Positions 8,231 through 17,627 of a DNA stretch of 64,000 bases are shown here, in pieces; position 1 is the stretch's first letter, and every line of letters begins with the position of its first letter. The position numbers and the translations under genes are program-made. The stretch covers positions 496,001-560,000 of the forward strand of contig NZ_FNRF01000001.1 of the NCBI RefSeq assembly GCF_900107775.1. Reading direction: 5' to 3'. The notes beneath the pieces were generated by a model. That model did no database searches. It had not been told where the DNA came from and was given only the letters and a program-made list of their open reading frames with translations. This stretch comes from Xylanibacter ruminicola (GTDB lineage: Bacteria > Bacteroidota > Bacteroidia > Bacteroidales > Bacteroidaceae).

Positions 8231-8587
8231 ATGTTACAAGTAGTTAACCCCATTAAGAACGCCCTTCAGCAGGGCTGGAAGAATCTCCCCAAGAAGCGCA
8301 TCGCCTCATTCGTAGGCATGTTCCTCTTCTGTGCCGTCGCAACCTATGCAAGCAGCAAGGGTGCAGGTGGCTTCACCAAGGCCACGACGGAAATCTCGTC
8401 GTATCAGACCCCTGTAGCCAACCTGATGAAGGCCATCGCAGCCGTCATCGTGCTGGTGGGTGCCTTCAACGTCTATTTCAAGATGCAGAACGGCGACCAA
8501 GATGTGAAGAAGACCATTATGATGACCATTGGCGGATGCGTGGCATTCATCGCCATGTCGGAGGCTCTTCCCATGTTCTTCAAGTAA
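8231..8587 (+). CDS. traE: TraE (DUF4134), small inner-membrane transfer protein
   Basis: The 118-residue protein has a positively charged N-terminus and two hydrophobic segments (FVGMFLFCAVATYASS and LMKAIAAVIVLVGAFNVYF), plus a third weak one near the end. This is the DUF4134/TraE pattern of CTnDOT-type elements and resembles VirB2/VirB3-size components. It precedes traF and traG, as expected for this family of operons. Confidence 0.88.
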   Translation: MLQVVNPIKNALQQGWKNLPKKRIASFVGMFLFCAVATYASSKGAGGFTKATTEISSYQTPVANLMKAIAAVIVLVGAFNVYFKMQNGDQDVKKTIMMTIGGCVAFIAMSEALPMFFK

Positions 8588-8672
8588 AGCAGGACGTGAC
8601 AAAAGGAGATGCCCTCGCCATCGTCTTTCGACAGCAGGGCATTTCCTTCCTTTGTTTTTAAGAATCACTATC

Positions 8673-8960
8673 ATGCAAGGTAATTACAACGGCTATCCCG
8701 TATTCAAAGGGCTTCAGCGTCCTTTGGAGTTCATGGGAATCAGAGGCAGGTTCCTTTCCTATGCTGCCGGAGCCATAGGAATGTCGTTCATCGGCTTTAT
8801 TGTGTTCTCCATCCTCATTGGCAAGCTGGCAGGCTTTATCGCTATGATTGTGCTGGCCATCGCAGGACTGATCACGATATACGTCAAGCAGCGCAGCGGA
8901 CTCCATGCCAAGCGGCACGACAGGGGAATCTTCGTCTATCAAGGCCTGTACAATCATTAA
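8673..8960 (+). CDS. traF: TraF (DUF4133), VirB3-like membrane protein
   Basis: The start at 8673 (MQGNYNGYPVFKGLQRPLEFMG) gives 95 residues and the normal DUF4133 N-terminus. A longer frame to 8529 would overlap traE. Two adjacent membrane segments (FLSYAAGAIGMSFIGFIVFSIL and GFIAMIVLAIAGLITIYV) and a basic tail follow. It lies directly before the VirB4-like traG, as VirB3 does before VirB4. Confidence 0.9.
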   Translation: MQGNYNGYPVFKGLQRPLEFMGIRGRFLSYAAGAIGMSFIGFIVFSILIGKLAGFIAMIVLAIAGLITIYVKQRSGLHAKRHDRGIFVYQGLYNH

Positions 8961-8971
8961 AGCGACTGTCA

Positions 8972-11836
8972 ATGGCAAACAAGAAAAGACCATTTGACAA
9001 GCTCTTTGCCCAGCTTCAGGACATCAACGACGAGCGCGGCAGGCATCTGAACACCGTACTCTGGTCGAAGCAAGGCGACTGCTCTGTCATTCTCGAAATA
9101 AAGAACCCTGTGCCTCGCTTCAGCACCGATGCAGAGCTATATATGCAGTTCTGTGACGTGTTGAGCAATATCGTCCAGACGCTTGGTGAGGGCTATGCCC
9201 TCCAGAAGCAGGACATCTTCTGCAAGCGAGGCTATCATCATGACATCCCGCCCGAAATGGAGTTCCTCTCTCAGAGTTACTTCCGCTATTTCGAGGGCAG
9301 GGAGTATACTGACATCCGCACCTTTCTCATCATCACACAGGAAGCAGGAAAAAACATGTTCGTCAAGTACGACCCGAAAAAGTGGCTGGACTTCCATGCA
9401 AAGGTGGCGAAGGTGTGCGACATCCTCTCAGACAAAAACATCTGGTATTACAAGCTGAACAAGAACGATGTGTCCGACTATCTGCACCGTTTCATGACCA
9501 TCAACTTCAAGGATGGTGCTTTCAGCGTCAACAACTTCAAGGCCAGTGATGAGTTCCTGACCATCGGCGACCGTGCCGTGCGCTCTTTCTCACTAGTTGA
9601 TGTGGACGTTATCGACATGCCGACAGTGGTAAAGCCCTTTCTGCCGGTTCCAATCAATGGCTACCGCATCGCCACCGATCTGTTTGGTTTCATGACCAAT
9701 GTTCCCTTTGCAGACTGCATCATCTACAATCAGGTCATCCAGATTCCTGCACAGCAGAAACTGAAGCGCAAGCTGGAGAGCAAGTCGAAACGTCACGGAT
9801 CCATGCCTGACCCTTCCAACAAGATTGCCAAGGCAGACATTGACGCTGTTCTGGATATGCTGGCAGCAGATAACAAATTGCTGGTCAACACCAACTATAA
9901 CATTATCGTCAGCTGTCCGTTGAACAAGGTCACACCTGTATCATCGTTCATCGAGACAAAACTCTATGGCTGTGGTATCATGCCGTCACGCACAGCCTAT
10001 AACCAATTGGAGTTGTTTCAGGCATCCTTCCCCGGCAATGCCTACACCTTCAATCCTGACTATGACCTCTTCCTGACACTTTCGGATGCTGCTGTGTGTC
10101 TCTTTTTCAAGGAGCATACCAAGCAGACGGAACTATCACCCCTTTTGGTCTATTATACTGACCGTGACGGACTGCCCATCGGTATCGACTTCACGGGTAA
10201 GGAGGGTAAGGTCAAGCATACCAACAATGCCAACTTCCTTTGTATCGGGCCATCTGGTAGTGGTAAGTCGTTTCATATGAACAGTGTGGTTCGTCAGCTA
10301 CTGATCCAGGACACCGACATTGTGTTGGTCGATACAGGTGACTCCTATGAAGGCATCTGCCGATATTACAAAGGAACCTATATCACCTACTCCAAGGAAC
10401 GGCCAATCTCCATGAATCCGTTCAAGATTACCCGTCAGGAGTATGACGATAACTTCGGAGAGAAGAAGAACTTCCTTAAAACCCTCATCTTCCTCATCTA
10501 TATCGGTGAGAAAGCCCCGGATGACGTGGAGGAACTTGTAGTGAACCAGGTCATCGTGGAATATTACGAGGCTTACTTCCATCCCTTCGAGAAGTACACC
10601 GAGCAGGAACGTCAGGACATCATCCATCTGCTGACCCTGAAGCACAAGATGAATGGTGAATACGACAAGTTTGAGGAAGAGTTGGAGAAGAAGTATGCAG
10701 AGCAGGAGAAGCAACAAGAGGTAGTTGAACCTGTCGAGCAGACTGAGCCATCAGATGAAACTGAGGAGAAAATGCGCAGGGAGAAGGAGAAGAAACGCCG
10801 TTGGGTGGAGAAACTTCAGAATCTGGCCAACGACAAGGCCGCATCAGCTGGAGAGGTTGCTGCAGCAGAGAACCAGCTTTCCCGTCTGACTCCTGAAGTG
10901 ATGGAAGGAACCTACCTCATGAAACTCAACGAGGAGGTTGACCGTATGGAGGAACGCCGCCGTAAGCTGAAGGTAACTACGCTATCCTTCAACTCCTTCT
11001 ATGACTTTGCCATCGAGCGAATCCCACAGATCTGCAAGGATAAGGATGTGAAGTTCAGGATTGCCGACTTCTCGGCTTTGCTCAGTCGCTTCTACAAGGG
11101 TGGTGAGCTGGAATACACGCTGAATAACGATGCCGATGCCTCGCTCTTTGAACAGAAGTTCGTCGTATTCGAGATTGACAAGATTAAAGAGGATCCTGTC
11201 CTTTTCCCTATCGTCGTGCTTATCATCATGGATGTGTTCCTTCAGAAGATGCGCCTGAAGAAAGGTCGTAAGGCCATCATCATCGAAGAGGCATGGAAAG
11301 CAGTAGCCACACCCCGTATGGCCGCCTACCTCCAGTTCCTTTTCAAGACTGTCCGTAAGTTCAATGGTATCGCAGGCGTGGTGACACAGGAGTTGGAGGA
11401 CTTGCTTTCATCGGACATTTTGAAGAAAGCTGTCGTAGCCAATGCCGACGTGACCATCCTTCTCGACCAGTCGAAGTTTAAGGACAACTATCAGGATGTG
11501 GCCGACCAGCTCGGACTGACACAGGTGCAGCTTCAGCAGATCTTCACTATCAACAGTCTGAAGAACAAGGATGGACGTGCCTATTTCCGTGAGGTATGGA
11601 TTCGTCGTGGTGACACCTGGGACGTATTCGGAGTGGAGGAACCGCCTGAATGCTACTGGGCCTACACCACTGAACGACTGGAGAAGGAAGCCTTGAAAAT
11701 CTATGAGCGGCACTTCGGCAATATCCAACAGGCCATCATAGAAATCGAGAAAGACCGTAAGAAGGCAAATGTAGGAAAGTACCTCGACTTTGCCAGACAA
11801 ATCAATAATCATCAAAACATTATGTCACTATGGTAA
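8972..11836 (+). CDS. traG: TraG, VirB4-like conjugation ATPase
   Basis: This 954-residue ATPase powers the type IV secretion channel. Walker A (GPSGSGKSF) is at about residue 427 and a Walker B region (KAIIIEEAWKAV) at about residue 770, followed by GIAGVVTQELEDLL. A charged coiled-coil insertion (residues about 565-650) sits between them. The N-terminal half is the VirB4 domain that docks on the membrane. The gene overlaps traI by 7 bp, indicating translational coupling. Length fits the family or slightly exceeds it. Confidence 0.95.
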   Translation: MANKKRPFDKLFAQLQDINDERGRHLNTVLWSKQGDCSVILEIKNPVPRFSTDAELYMQFCDVLSNIVQTLGEGYALQKQDIFCKRGYHHDIPPEMEFLSQSYFRYFEGREYTDIRTFLIITQEAGKNMFVKYDPKKWLDFHAKVAKVCDILSDKNIWYYKLNKNDVSDYLHRFMTINFKDGAFSVNNFKASDEFLTIGDRAVRSFSLVDVDVIDMPTVVKPFLPVPINGYRIATDLFGFMTNVPFADCIIYNQVIQIPAQQKLKRKLESKSKRHGSMPDPSNKIAKADIDAVLDMLAADNKLLVNTNYNIIVSCPLNKVTPVSSFIETKLYGCGIMPSRTAYNQLELFQASFPGNAYTFNPDYDLFLTLSDAAVCLFFKEHTKQTELSPLLVYYTDRDGLPIGIDFTGKEGKVKHTNNANFLCIGPSGSGKSFHMNSVVRQLLIQDTDIVLVDTGDSYEGICRYYKGTYITYSKERPISMNPFKITRQEYDDNFGEKKNFLKTLIFLIYIGEKAPDDVEELVVNQVIVEYYEAYFHPFEKYTEQERQDIIHLLTLKHKMNGEYDKFEEELEKKYAEQEKQQEVVEPVEQTEPSDETEEKMRREKEKKRRWVEKLQNLANDKAASAGEVAAAENQLSRLTPEVMEGTYLMKLNEEVDRMEERRRKLKVTTLSFNSFYDFAIERIPQICKDKDVKFRIADFSALLSRFYKGGELEYTLNNDADASLFEQKFVVFEIDKIKEDPVLFPIVVLIIMDVFLQKMRLKKGRKAIIIEEAWKAVATPRMAAYLQFLFKTVRKFNGIAGVVTQELEDLLSSDILKKAVVANADVTILLDQSKFKDNYQDVADQLGLTQVQLQQIFTINSLKNKDGRAYFREVWIRRGDTWDVFGVEEPPECYWAYTTERLEKEALKIYERHFGNIQQAIIEIEKDRKKANVGKYLDFARQINNHQNIMSLW

Positions 11837-12582
11837 GAGCAAGATTAGCAATCGTATTAGGCGCATTCCTGTTGTCCGTACAGGCACATGCAGGATGGAA
11901 GGTGGTGTTTGACCCTTGGACGACTGGGGCCGTTACTGCTAATGCCGCCTCACAGGAACTGATAGAGAGTCAGCATAACACAAGGCTTGACTCCATCAAT
12001 TCCAAGCAGCAGAAGATCATGCAGTACACGGCGACGATGGCCACAATCAAGGAACTCTATAAGATGTCGATGGAGAATGTCAGCGGTTTCGGTGCAGAGT
12101 CACAGTATTATGTGGAGATTGGGGCTTGTGTGGCCGAGATCTTCAAGGATGTGCCGGTCGTACTGAAATACATGAACAAGTCGCCCGGCAAGAACTATGT
12201 CATCTGCCTCAAAGAGGTGACGGACATTGTACTGGAAACAGAGTCACTTGTGAAGGATTTCGTGGATATTGTCAACAACGGCAAGGTGAAGAACCCTATC
12301 AAGAAGAGCAAGGATGTTCCCAACGTAGGTACAGCCGCTAGTGGCAACGGCGACGGCTATAACTTCATTGACCGCTATGAGCGTCTGACACTGGCCAACC
12401 AAATCTACACCCATCTGCTGGAGATACGCTACAAGATGGAGGCTATTACGATGATGTGCCAGTATTGCAGCGACATGAACAACCTCCTGCTGGCCATCGA
12501 CTGTCAGTCGTGGGCTGCATTCTTTAGTGGTAAGAATATGGCTGAAGGACTGATTAACGACTGGGAGGGCTTGGGTGTATGA
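11830..12582 (+). CDS. traI: TraI-type exported transfer protein (DUF4141)
   Basis: The 250-residue protein has a signal peptide (LAIVLGAFLLSVQAHAG) and a helical periplasmic body, and ends AEGLINDWEGLGV. This matches DUF4141/TraI of Bacteroides elements, thought to resemble VirB5-like pilus or channel components. Two further genes in the window (12579-13253 and 29398-30120) end with a similar GLI-x-x-W signature. It overlaps both neighbours by 4-7 bp. Confidence 0.82.
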   Translation: MVRARLAIVLGAFLLSVQAHAGWKVVFDPWTTGAVTANAASQELIESQHNTRLDSINSKQQKIMQYTATMATIKELYKMSMENVSGFGAESQYYVEIGACVAEIFKDVPVVLKYMNKSPGKNYVICLKEVTDIVLETESLVKDFVDIVNNGKVKNPIKKSKDVPNVGTAASGNGDGYNFIDRYERLTLANQIYTHLLEIRYKMEAITMMCQYCSDMNNLLLAIDCQSWAAFFSGKNMAEGLINDWEGLGV

Positions 12583-13253
12583 GAAGGATGTTTATCTGTC
12601 TGATGGTGCTGGCGATAGGCTTCAGCCCTGCCAGAGCCATTGATTTCCCTAATGACTTCCCGACCATCGAGGCACTGATCAGTCTTCACAAGATGATAAA
12701 GGGTGAAGAGGATGCTGCAAGGGATAAGATTGCCGTCAGTTTCGGAGAGCAGTCTTTGGTGACCAAGGGTGCCAACAAGTTCAATGATGCCCGTACCACT
12801 TTGGACTCCAAGCTCTCCAACGGCTACTCTTATGTCCTGCTGGCTGCAAGTCTTAGCTACACGGCCAGCAGCATGTATAAGCTCATTCAGGAGTATTCCG
12901 AGTTTGCCCAACTATCAGTTCAGTATTCTACAAAGAAACCGATGGTAGCCTGGTATTTCACAGAAGCCAACCTTGCCTGTTCCCGTGAGATCAAAAATAT
13001 CAAGGCGCTATACCTGACGATGACTGCCAGCGGCCTGAACGTGATGAAGGCTTCCATGGACGAGAAACTGAATCTTGTGAACTCCATCAAGACAAGTATA
13101 GACACCATGCGAGGCATCATAGACAGTGCCTATTGCTGGGCAAGTATTGTGGCTGTCGGAGGCTTTCACTATGATTATATCTGGGACATCCTGAACAGCG
13201 AGGTCACGGATGAGATTGCAACAGGACTAATCAATCAATGGAATAAAGTATGA
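12579..13253 (+). CDS. Exported transfer protein related to TraI
   Basis: The 224-residue protein has a signal peptide (MFICLMVLAIGFSPARA), a helical body and a C-terminal ATGLINQWNKV end like that of TraI. It overlaps traI and the next gene by 4 bp each (ATGA type), so all three are translationally coupled. It is probably a periplasmic partner of the mating channel. Confidence 0.72.
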   Translation: MRRMFICLMVLAIGFSPARAIDFPNDFPTIEALISLHKMIKGEEDAARDKIAVSFGEQSLVTKGANKFNDARTTLDSKLSNGYSYVLLAASLSYTASSMYKLIQEYSEFAQLSVQYSTKKPMVAWYFTEANLACSREIKNIKALYLTMTASGLNVMKASMDEKLNLVNSIKTSIDTMRGIIDSAYCWASIVAVGGFHYDYIWDILNSEVTDEIATGLINQWNKV

Positions 13254-13933
13254 GAAAGAAACTATTAATCTTTTCCCTTTTGGCACTATTGCCGATGGGA
13301 ATGTCAGCACAGTGGGTACAGATTTCTCACGATGACCAGAAGGAGAAACAATGGAAGTCGATGGAGAACGGCCCATGGGACTTTGCTCCCGACTGGTATT
13401 ATTATCTGTTTCACAAGAACTACAGCGGGGCATCGCTCCACTGGAGATGGAGAGGCTTCCATAGCGGACTTTATGTCGAATTTGAAGAGGAGGACTCCAA
13501 TGTAAAGCGTATCATGCCTGTGCGTGTTATCTCGGAAGAGACGCAGCGGCAGAAGATGAAGAAGGTCGAGGACGAGAGACAGTATATCGAGGAACTTCAC
13601 AAAGAAGATGTACTTCGTCAGGCTGACCGTAATGTCGATCTGGTCTATAAGTCCTTCAAGGATGACTTCAACCGTATGCAGAACAGCATTTCTGAGGGCT
13701 TGGTATTCTGCATGACCAAGAGCAAGGGCAAGATGAAAGCGCAGGTCGATGAACTGTCACGCCAGAACAATATCATCTGCCAGAACATTGCCTATCTGCA
13801 TAAGACGGGCATCGGCTATGAACTGGAGAATGCCAAGCGTCAGAAGGGTTACATTGACGCCAAGAAACAGATGGAGGAACTGGTGAGCCGTACCGCCCAT
13901 CTGGTAGGCATGGCACAGAACTATTACAAGTGA
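13250..13933 (+). CDS. Exported transfer accessory protein (DUF5045-like)
   Basis: The 227-residue protein has a signal peptide (LLIFSLLALLPMGMSAQ). A Trp/Tyr-rich segment (WDFAPDWYYYLFHKNYSGASLHWRWRG is its core) is followed by a long charged helical part. It lies between the TraI-like pair and traJ, where Bacteroides elements carry a DUF5045 protein. No catalytic motif was seen. Confidence 0.65.
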   Translation: MRKKLLIFSLLALLPMGMSAQWVQISHDDQKEKQWKSMENGPWDFAPDWYYYLFHKNYSGASLHWRWRGFHSGLYVEFEEEDSNVKRIMPVRVISEETQRQKMKKVEDERQYIEELHKEDVLRQADRNVDLVYKSFKDDFNRMQNSISEGLVFCMTKSKGKMKAQVDELSRQNNIICQNIAYLHKTGIGYELENAKRQKGYIDAKKQMEELVSRTAHLVGMAQNYYK

Positions 13934-13946
13934 GGAGGAATAGAAG

Positions 13947-15221
13947 ATGACAACGGATTTATTATTAAGCGTATCGGACTTGTTCCTCACCATGGGACTG
14001 CCGTCCATCGATGAGAGCCTTGACAAGCTGCTCGTGGCGATGGAGTCATTCCCGAAGTCAGCCATCCTTGGTGACACTGTTGGCTATGCCCGTGTCCTCG
14101 GCTTGTTACTGGCCCTGTGTGTCGGCTCCTACGAATGCTGGATGATGATGCTTGGACGCAGGGCTATGGATGTTATGAAACTGGCCCGAATCATTGCATT
14201 GTCGATGTGTATCACGTCAAGCAGTTGGATATGCTCTGAGCTTCAGGTGCCTGGCAAGGCTCTGGAGAACACCACCAAGGCAATGGCCAAGGCAAAGAAC
14301 AAACAAGTTGCCGCTATGGAACTCAAAGTAGCTCAGAAGCAAGCAGAGTATCTGAAACGGCTACGTGAGGTACAGGACAGCGTAGAAACGGCCAAGCAGA
14401 TTCAGGAGATCGGACAGGATGCCCACTGGTGGGACAAACTTATCTACAGTATGGAAAACCTCGGTTCTACCATCAACAAGTATGCCCAACAGGCAGCGGT
14501 GGCAGCAGAGACCAAGGTTTCGGAATGGATCAATGATGTCATTAGGTTTATCGGTGAGCTTATCTTCCAGATGACCTATTACGGGATTTTGGTGGCGCAG
14601 CGTATCTTCATGACGATACTCGCCATGTTCGCACCCATTATGTTTGCACTTTCCATCGTGCCGCCTTGGAGTAATGCCTGGTCACAATGGATTTCAAAGT
14701 ACCTGTCTCTATCCTTATGGGGATTTGTGACCTATATGTGCCTGTACTATATTGACTTCATCCTGCTCTATAACTTACAGGAGGATATTACCGCCTATTC
14801 CAAGTTGTTGCAGGGTCAGGTGAACACATGGAGTCAGATAGGAGCACTTGGCCTTCAGGGCATCGGATCTAACTGCATGTATGCAATGGGTATGCTCGTT
14901 GGTGCCTTTATCCTTCGCTTTGTGCCAGAGGTTGCCTCATGGTTGATTCCCGGTGGTGTCAGTTCCAGTGCAGGCAGCGCAGCAGGCTCAGTGGCTACGG
15001 CAGGTGTTGCAGGTGGTATCTATGGTGGTATTGCTGGTGGTGCTATGGTTCTGTCCGGCGGTGCAGCTGCTGCAGGAGTAGTAGGAAGTCTGGGCGAGAG
15101 AGGACTGAATGGCCCTGTCATCAACAGCAAGACCGAGGGAGGCAAGGTCTATGAGCAGCATGCGAGCGGACGGGTAACTGTCCGTGATGAGTCTGCGAAG
15201 GAGGCTTTCAACAGAATATAA
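13947..15221 (+). CDS. traJ: TraJ, polytopic inner-membrane channel protein (VirB6-like)
   Basis: The 424-residue protein has several membrane segments: VLGLLLALCVGSYECWMMML, ILVAQRIFMTILAMFAPIMFALSIV, SLWGFVTYMCLYYIDFILLYNL and a Gly/Ala-rich C-terminal block. A coiled coil (about residues 110-160) precedes the central membrane region. This is the TraJ architecture of CTnDOT-type elements and likely forms the inner-membrane pore with TraK and TraM. Confidence 0.9.
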   Translation: MTTDLLLSVSDLFLTMGLPSIDESLDKLLVAMESFPKSAILGDTVGYARVLGLLLALCVGSYECWMMMLGRRAMDVMKLARIIALSMCITSSSWICSELQVPGKALENTTKAMAKAKNKQVAAMELKVAQKQAEYLKRLREVQDSVETAKQIQEIGQDAHWWDKLIYSMENLGSTINKYAQQAAVAAETKVSEWINDVIRFIGELIFQMTYYGILVAQRIFMTILAMFAPIMFALSIVPPWSNAWSQWISKYLSLSLWGFVTYMCLYYIDFILLYNLQEDITAYSKLLQGQVNTWSQIGALGLQGIGSNCMYAMGMLVGAFILRFVPEVASWLIPGGVSSSAGSAAGSVATAGVAGGIYGGIAGGAMVLSGGAAAAGVVGSLGERGLNGPVINSKTEGGKVYEQHASGRVTVRDESAKEAFNRI

Positions 15222-15246
15222 ACATTTTATTTATACGATTCACATT

Positions 15247-15843
15247 ATGTTAATACAGAGTTTAGAACAAAAGACCAGGCTGGCGCTGATGACAGTCTTT
15301 GCCACCATTGCAGGATGCACGGTGATATGTGCCTTCACCGTATTCTACTGTGCCAAGCTGGTCACTGATGAGAGGGAACAAATCTATGTCATTGACGGTG
15401 ACATCCCTTTTCTGGCCGAACGCGCCAAGCAGGAGGCCAACTTCGTAATGGAAGCCAAGGCACATATCCAGCTCTTCCATCAGTATTTCTTTAACCTTCC
15501 CCCGGATGATGACTATATCAAGTGGACGGTTGGCAAGGCACTTTACATGGCAGACGGTACGGCTATGAAGCAGAAGCAGGCCATGGACGAGAACGGCTTC
15601 TATTCCGACATCATTTCGTCATCGGCCGTCTGTACCATTATCTGTGATTCCATCAATCTGGACGAGCATGAACGCAAGTTCAAGTATTACGGTACGCAGA
15701 TTATCAAACGCCGTTCCCGTGATGTCAAACGCTCCATCGTTACGGTGGGGGGCATTGAGACTGTACCAAGGACACAGAACAATCCGCATGGCTTGCTTGT
15801 GACCAACTGGCGTACATTGGAGAACAAGGATCTTGACTATTGA
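15247..15843 (+). CDS. traK: TraK, conjugal transfer protein (VirB8-like position)
   Basis: The start at 15247 (MLIQSLEQKTRLALMTVFATIAG) gives 198 residues with one N-terminal membrane anchor and a periplasmic domain. An upstream frame to 15184 would overlap traJ and is not used. The SLEQKTR start and NPHGLLVTNWRTLENKDL near the C-terminus are characteristic of TraK. It bridges the inner-membrane complex to the outer components. Confidence 0.9.
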   Translation: MLIQSLEQKTRLALMTVFATIAGCTVICAFTVFYCAKLVTDEREQIYVIDGDIPFLAERAKQEANFVMEAKAHIQLFHQYFFNLPPDDDYIKWTVGKALYMADGTAMKQKQAMDENGFYSDIISSSAVCTIICDSINLDEHERKFKYYGTQIIKRRSRDVKRSIVTVGGIETVPRTQNNPHGLLVTNWRTLENKDLDY

Positions 15844-16325
15844 TGGCTATGAGACTGTTTAGAAAAGATAAGAAAGCCAAGAAGGAATCGAGGGCAACCC
15901 GGTGTTTCAGGATTCTGCTCTGGAGGCTCTTTGTCAAATGGAAAGTCCGTGAGCGGGTGGCCAAGGCTAACAAGTGGGCAGATGCGAACCGGGGTGATAC
16001 CATGCTGATTACAGTCGGTTGCCTCCTGTTCTCCCTTATCATCGGCGCATTCCTCACCTTTGGTACGGATTCTGACAAGACTGACAACTTCATGACAGGC
16101 GTAGAGCCTGTGGAACCCATGTTCATTGGTATGCAGCAGATCCAGAATGCCAAGGCTTATCAGGTGAGTCAGGTAGAGGAGATGGCAAGGAAAGGCCAGA
16201 CATTGAAGCATGAACTGGATTCTTTGGTGAGAATGCCCCGTAAGACGCATGACGACTCCCTGCAGATTGTCATCAAATACAAGCAACTGGAACTGATAGT
16301 AAACAACTTAGAAAAAGGACAATAG
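15843..16325 (+). CDS. traL: TraL-like single-pass membrane protein
   Basis: The ATG at 15843 overlaps the traK stop (TGATG), giving 160 residues. A basic cytoplasmic N-terminus is followed by one membrane helix (MLITVGCLLFSLIIGAFLTFG) and a periplasmic helical tail. Position between traK and traM corresponds to TraL (DUF3989-like). A TTG at 15840 and an ATG at 15849 are alternative starts. Confidence 0.7.
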   Translation: MAMRLFRKDKKAKKESRATRCFRILLWRLFVKWKVRERVAKANKWADANRGDTMLITVGCLLFSLIIGAFLTFGTDSDKTDNFMTGVEPVEPMFIGMQQIQNAKAYQVSQVEEMARKGQTLKHELDSLVRMPRKTHDDSLQIVIKYKQLELIVNNLEKGQ

Positions 16326-16329
16326 ACAA

Positions 16330-17547
16330 ATGAAGAAACTTAATTTGAAACAGCCGAAGTACATCTTCCCGCTGGTCATTCTCCTTCCCATCGTATTCCT
16401 GGCCTACGAAATATCGCAGTTTACGAAGGGCAGTGACGACCCGAAGAAGGGGGTGGTGACGGACAATATCAATATGTCACTGCCTGATGCCGCCAACGAG
16501 GAGATGGGCAACAAGATGACTGAAATGAACAAGCACTTCAGCGAGGACGGTGCCTATACCGCCATCGGCGCATTAGGTGATGACAAGGAGGAAGCCGACA
16601 GTACGATGAGCGGCTACTCAGAGAGTGAGCTGAACGACATCGATGCCGAGAATGCCAAGCGAACCCGTAAGCAAAAGGAACTCGAAGACCTGGAGCGCAG
16701 TCTGGCAGAGTCGCGCAAGCACATCAACTCCTACGGATATGATGGCGGTTCCGGCTATGGAGGTAGTGGCGGCTATGGTAGCAGAGGTGCTGGCAGCCGT
16801 AACGGACGCAACGCCGAAATGGATGACTATGCCCGTGAACTGGAGGAGATACAGCAGCGCAGCCTTGAACGGCAGCGTGTACTGGAACGAACCTTCGGTG
16901 CTGATGAGGAAGAGAAAGAGCGTAAGGCAGAGGAAGAACGAAAGCGGCTGGCTGAGGAACGTAAGAAGAACGAGGTGAAGCCAGAGGTTGTGAAGAAAGC
17001 CGATGATGCCAGTGCCTCGATGTTCAACACCATCAATGACCAGCAGGCGGCTGATGCTCCGCTGATTAAGGCGATGATTGACAAGACCACCAAGGCGCAT
17101 GAGGGTACACGACTCCGCTTCAAACTCCTCGATGATGTCATCATCAAGGATGTACGACTCAAAAAGGGAACTTACCTCTATGGCATTGTCACTGGCTTCG
17201 GGCAGCAGCGTGTCATGGCCAGTATCACCAGCATTCTTGTGGGGGACAAGTTCATCAAGGTCAGCCTCTCTGTCTTTGACAACGACGGCATGGAAGGCTT
17301 TTATGTGCCTGAGTCCGCTTTCCGAGATATGATGAAGGATGCAGGAGCGCAGGCCATGCAGAGCAATATCAGCTTGGATGGTGGCTATGGTGGCGGTCTT
17401 AGTGGCGAGGCAGTAGCATTACAAGCTCTACAAAACATGTATCAGTCCGCATCTACAGCCATTTCGGGCAATATCCGAAAGAATAAGGCACGTATCAAGT
17501 ACAACACCATCGTCTACCTGATCAACAAGGATGCGCAGAAAGACTGA
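16330..17547 (+). CDS. traM: TraM, VirB10-like channel scaffold protein
   Basis: The 405-residue protein has an N-terminal membrane helix (YIFPLVILLPIVFLAYEI). A long linker with a Gly/Tyr-rich patch (GYDGGSGYGGSGGYGSRG) and a charged coiled coil follow. The C-terminal beta domain (GTRLRFKLLDDVIIKDVRLK to the NTIVYLINKD end) resembles VirB10/TraM. It should span the periplasm and connect inner and outer complexes. Confidence 0.92.
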   Translation: MKKLNLKQPKYIFPLVILLPIVFLAYEISQFTKGSDDPKKGVVTDNINMSLPDAANEEMGNKMTEMNKHFSEDGAYTAIGALGDDKEEADSTMSGYSESELNDIDAENAKRTRKQKELEDLERSLAESRKHINSYGYDGGSGYGGSGGYGSRGAGSRNGRNAEMDDYARELEEIQQRSLERQRVLERTFGADEEEKERKAEEERKRLAEERKKNEVKPEVVKKADDASASMFNTINDQQAADAPLIKAMIDKTTKAHEGTRLRFKLLDDVIIKDVRLKKGTYLYGIVTGFGQQRVMASITSILVGDKFIKVSLSVFDNDGMEGFYVPESAFRDMMKDAGAQAMQSNISLDGGYGGGLSGEAVALQALQNMYQSASTAISGNIRKNKARIKYNTIVYLINKDAQKD

Positions 17548-17627
17548 AAATAAGAAAGACAGAATTACAGAAAGATAGAAAATCAGAAATTATGAATTAC
17601 AGTAAAACAGTAAATCAGAAATTCAGT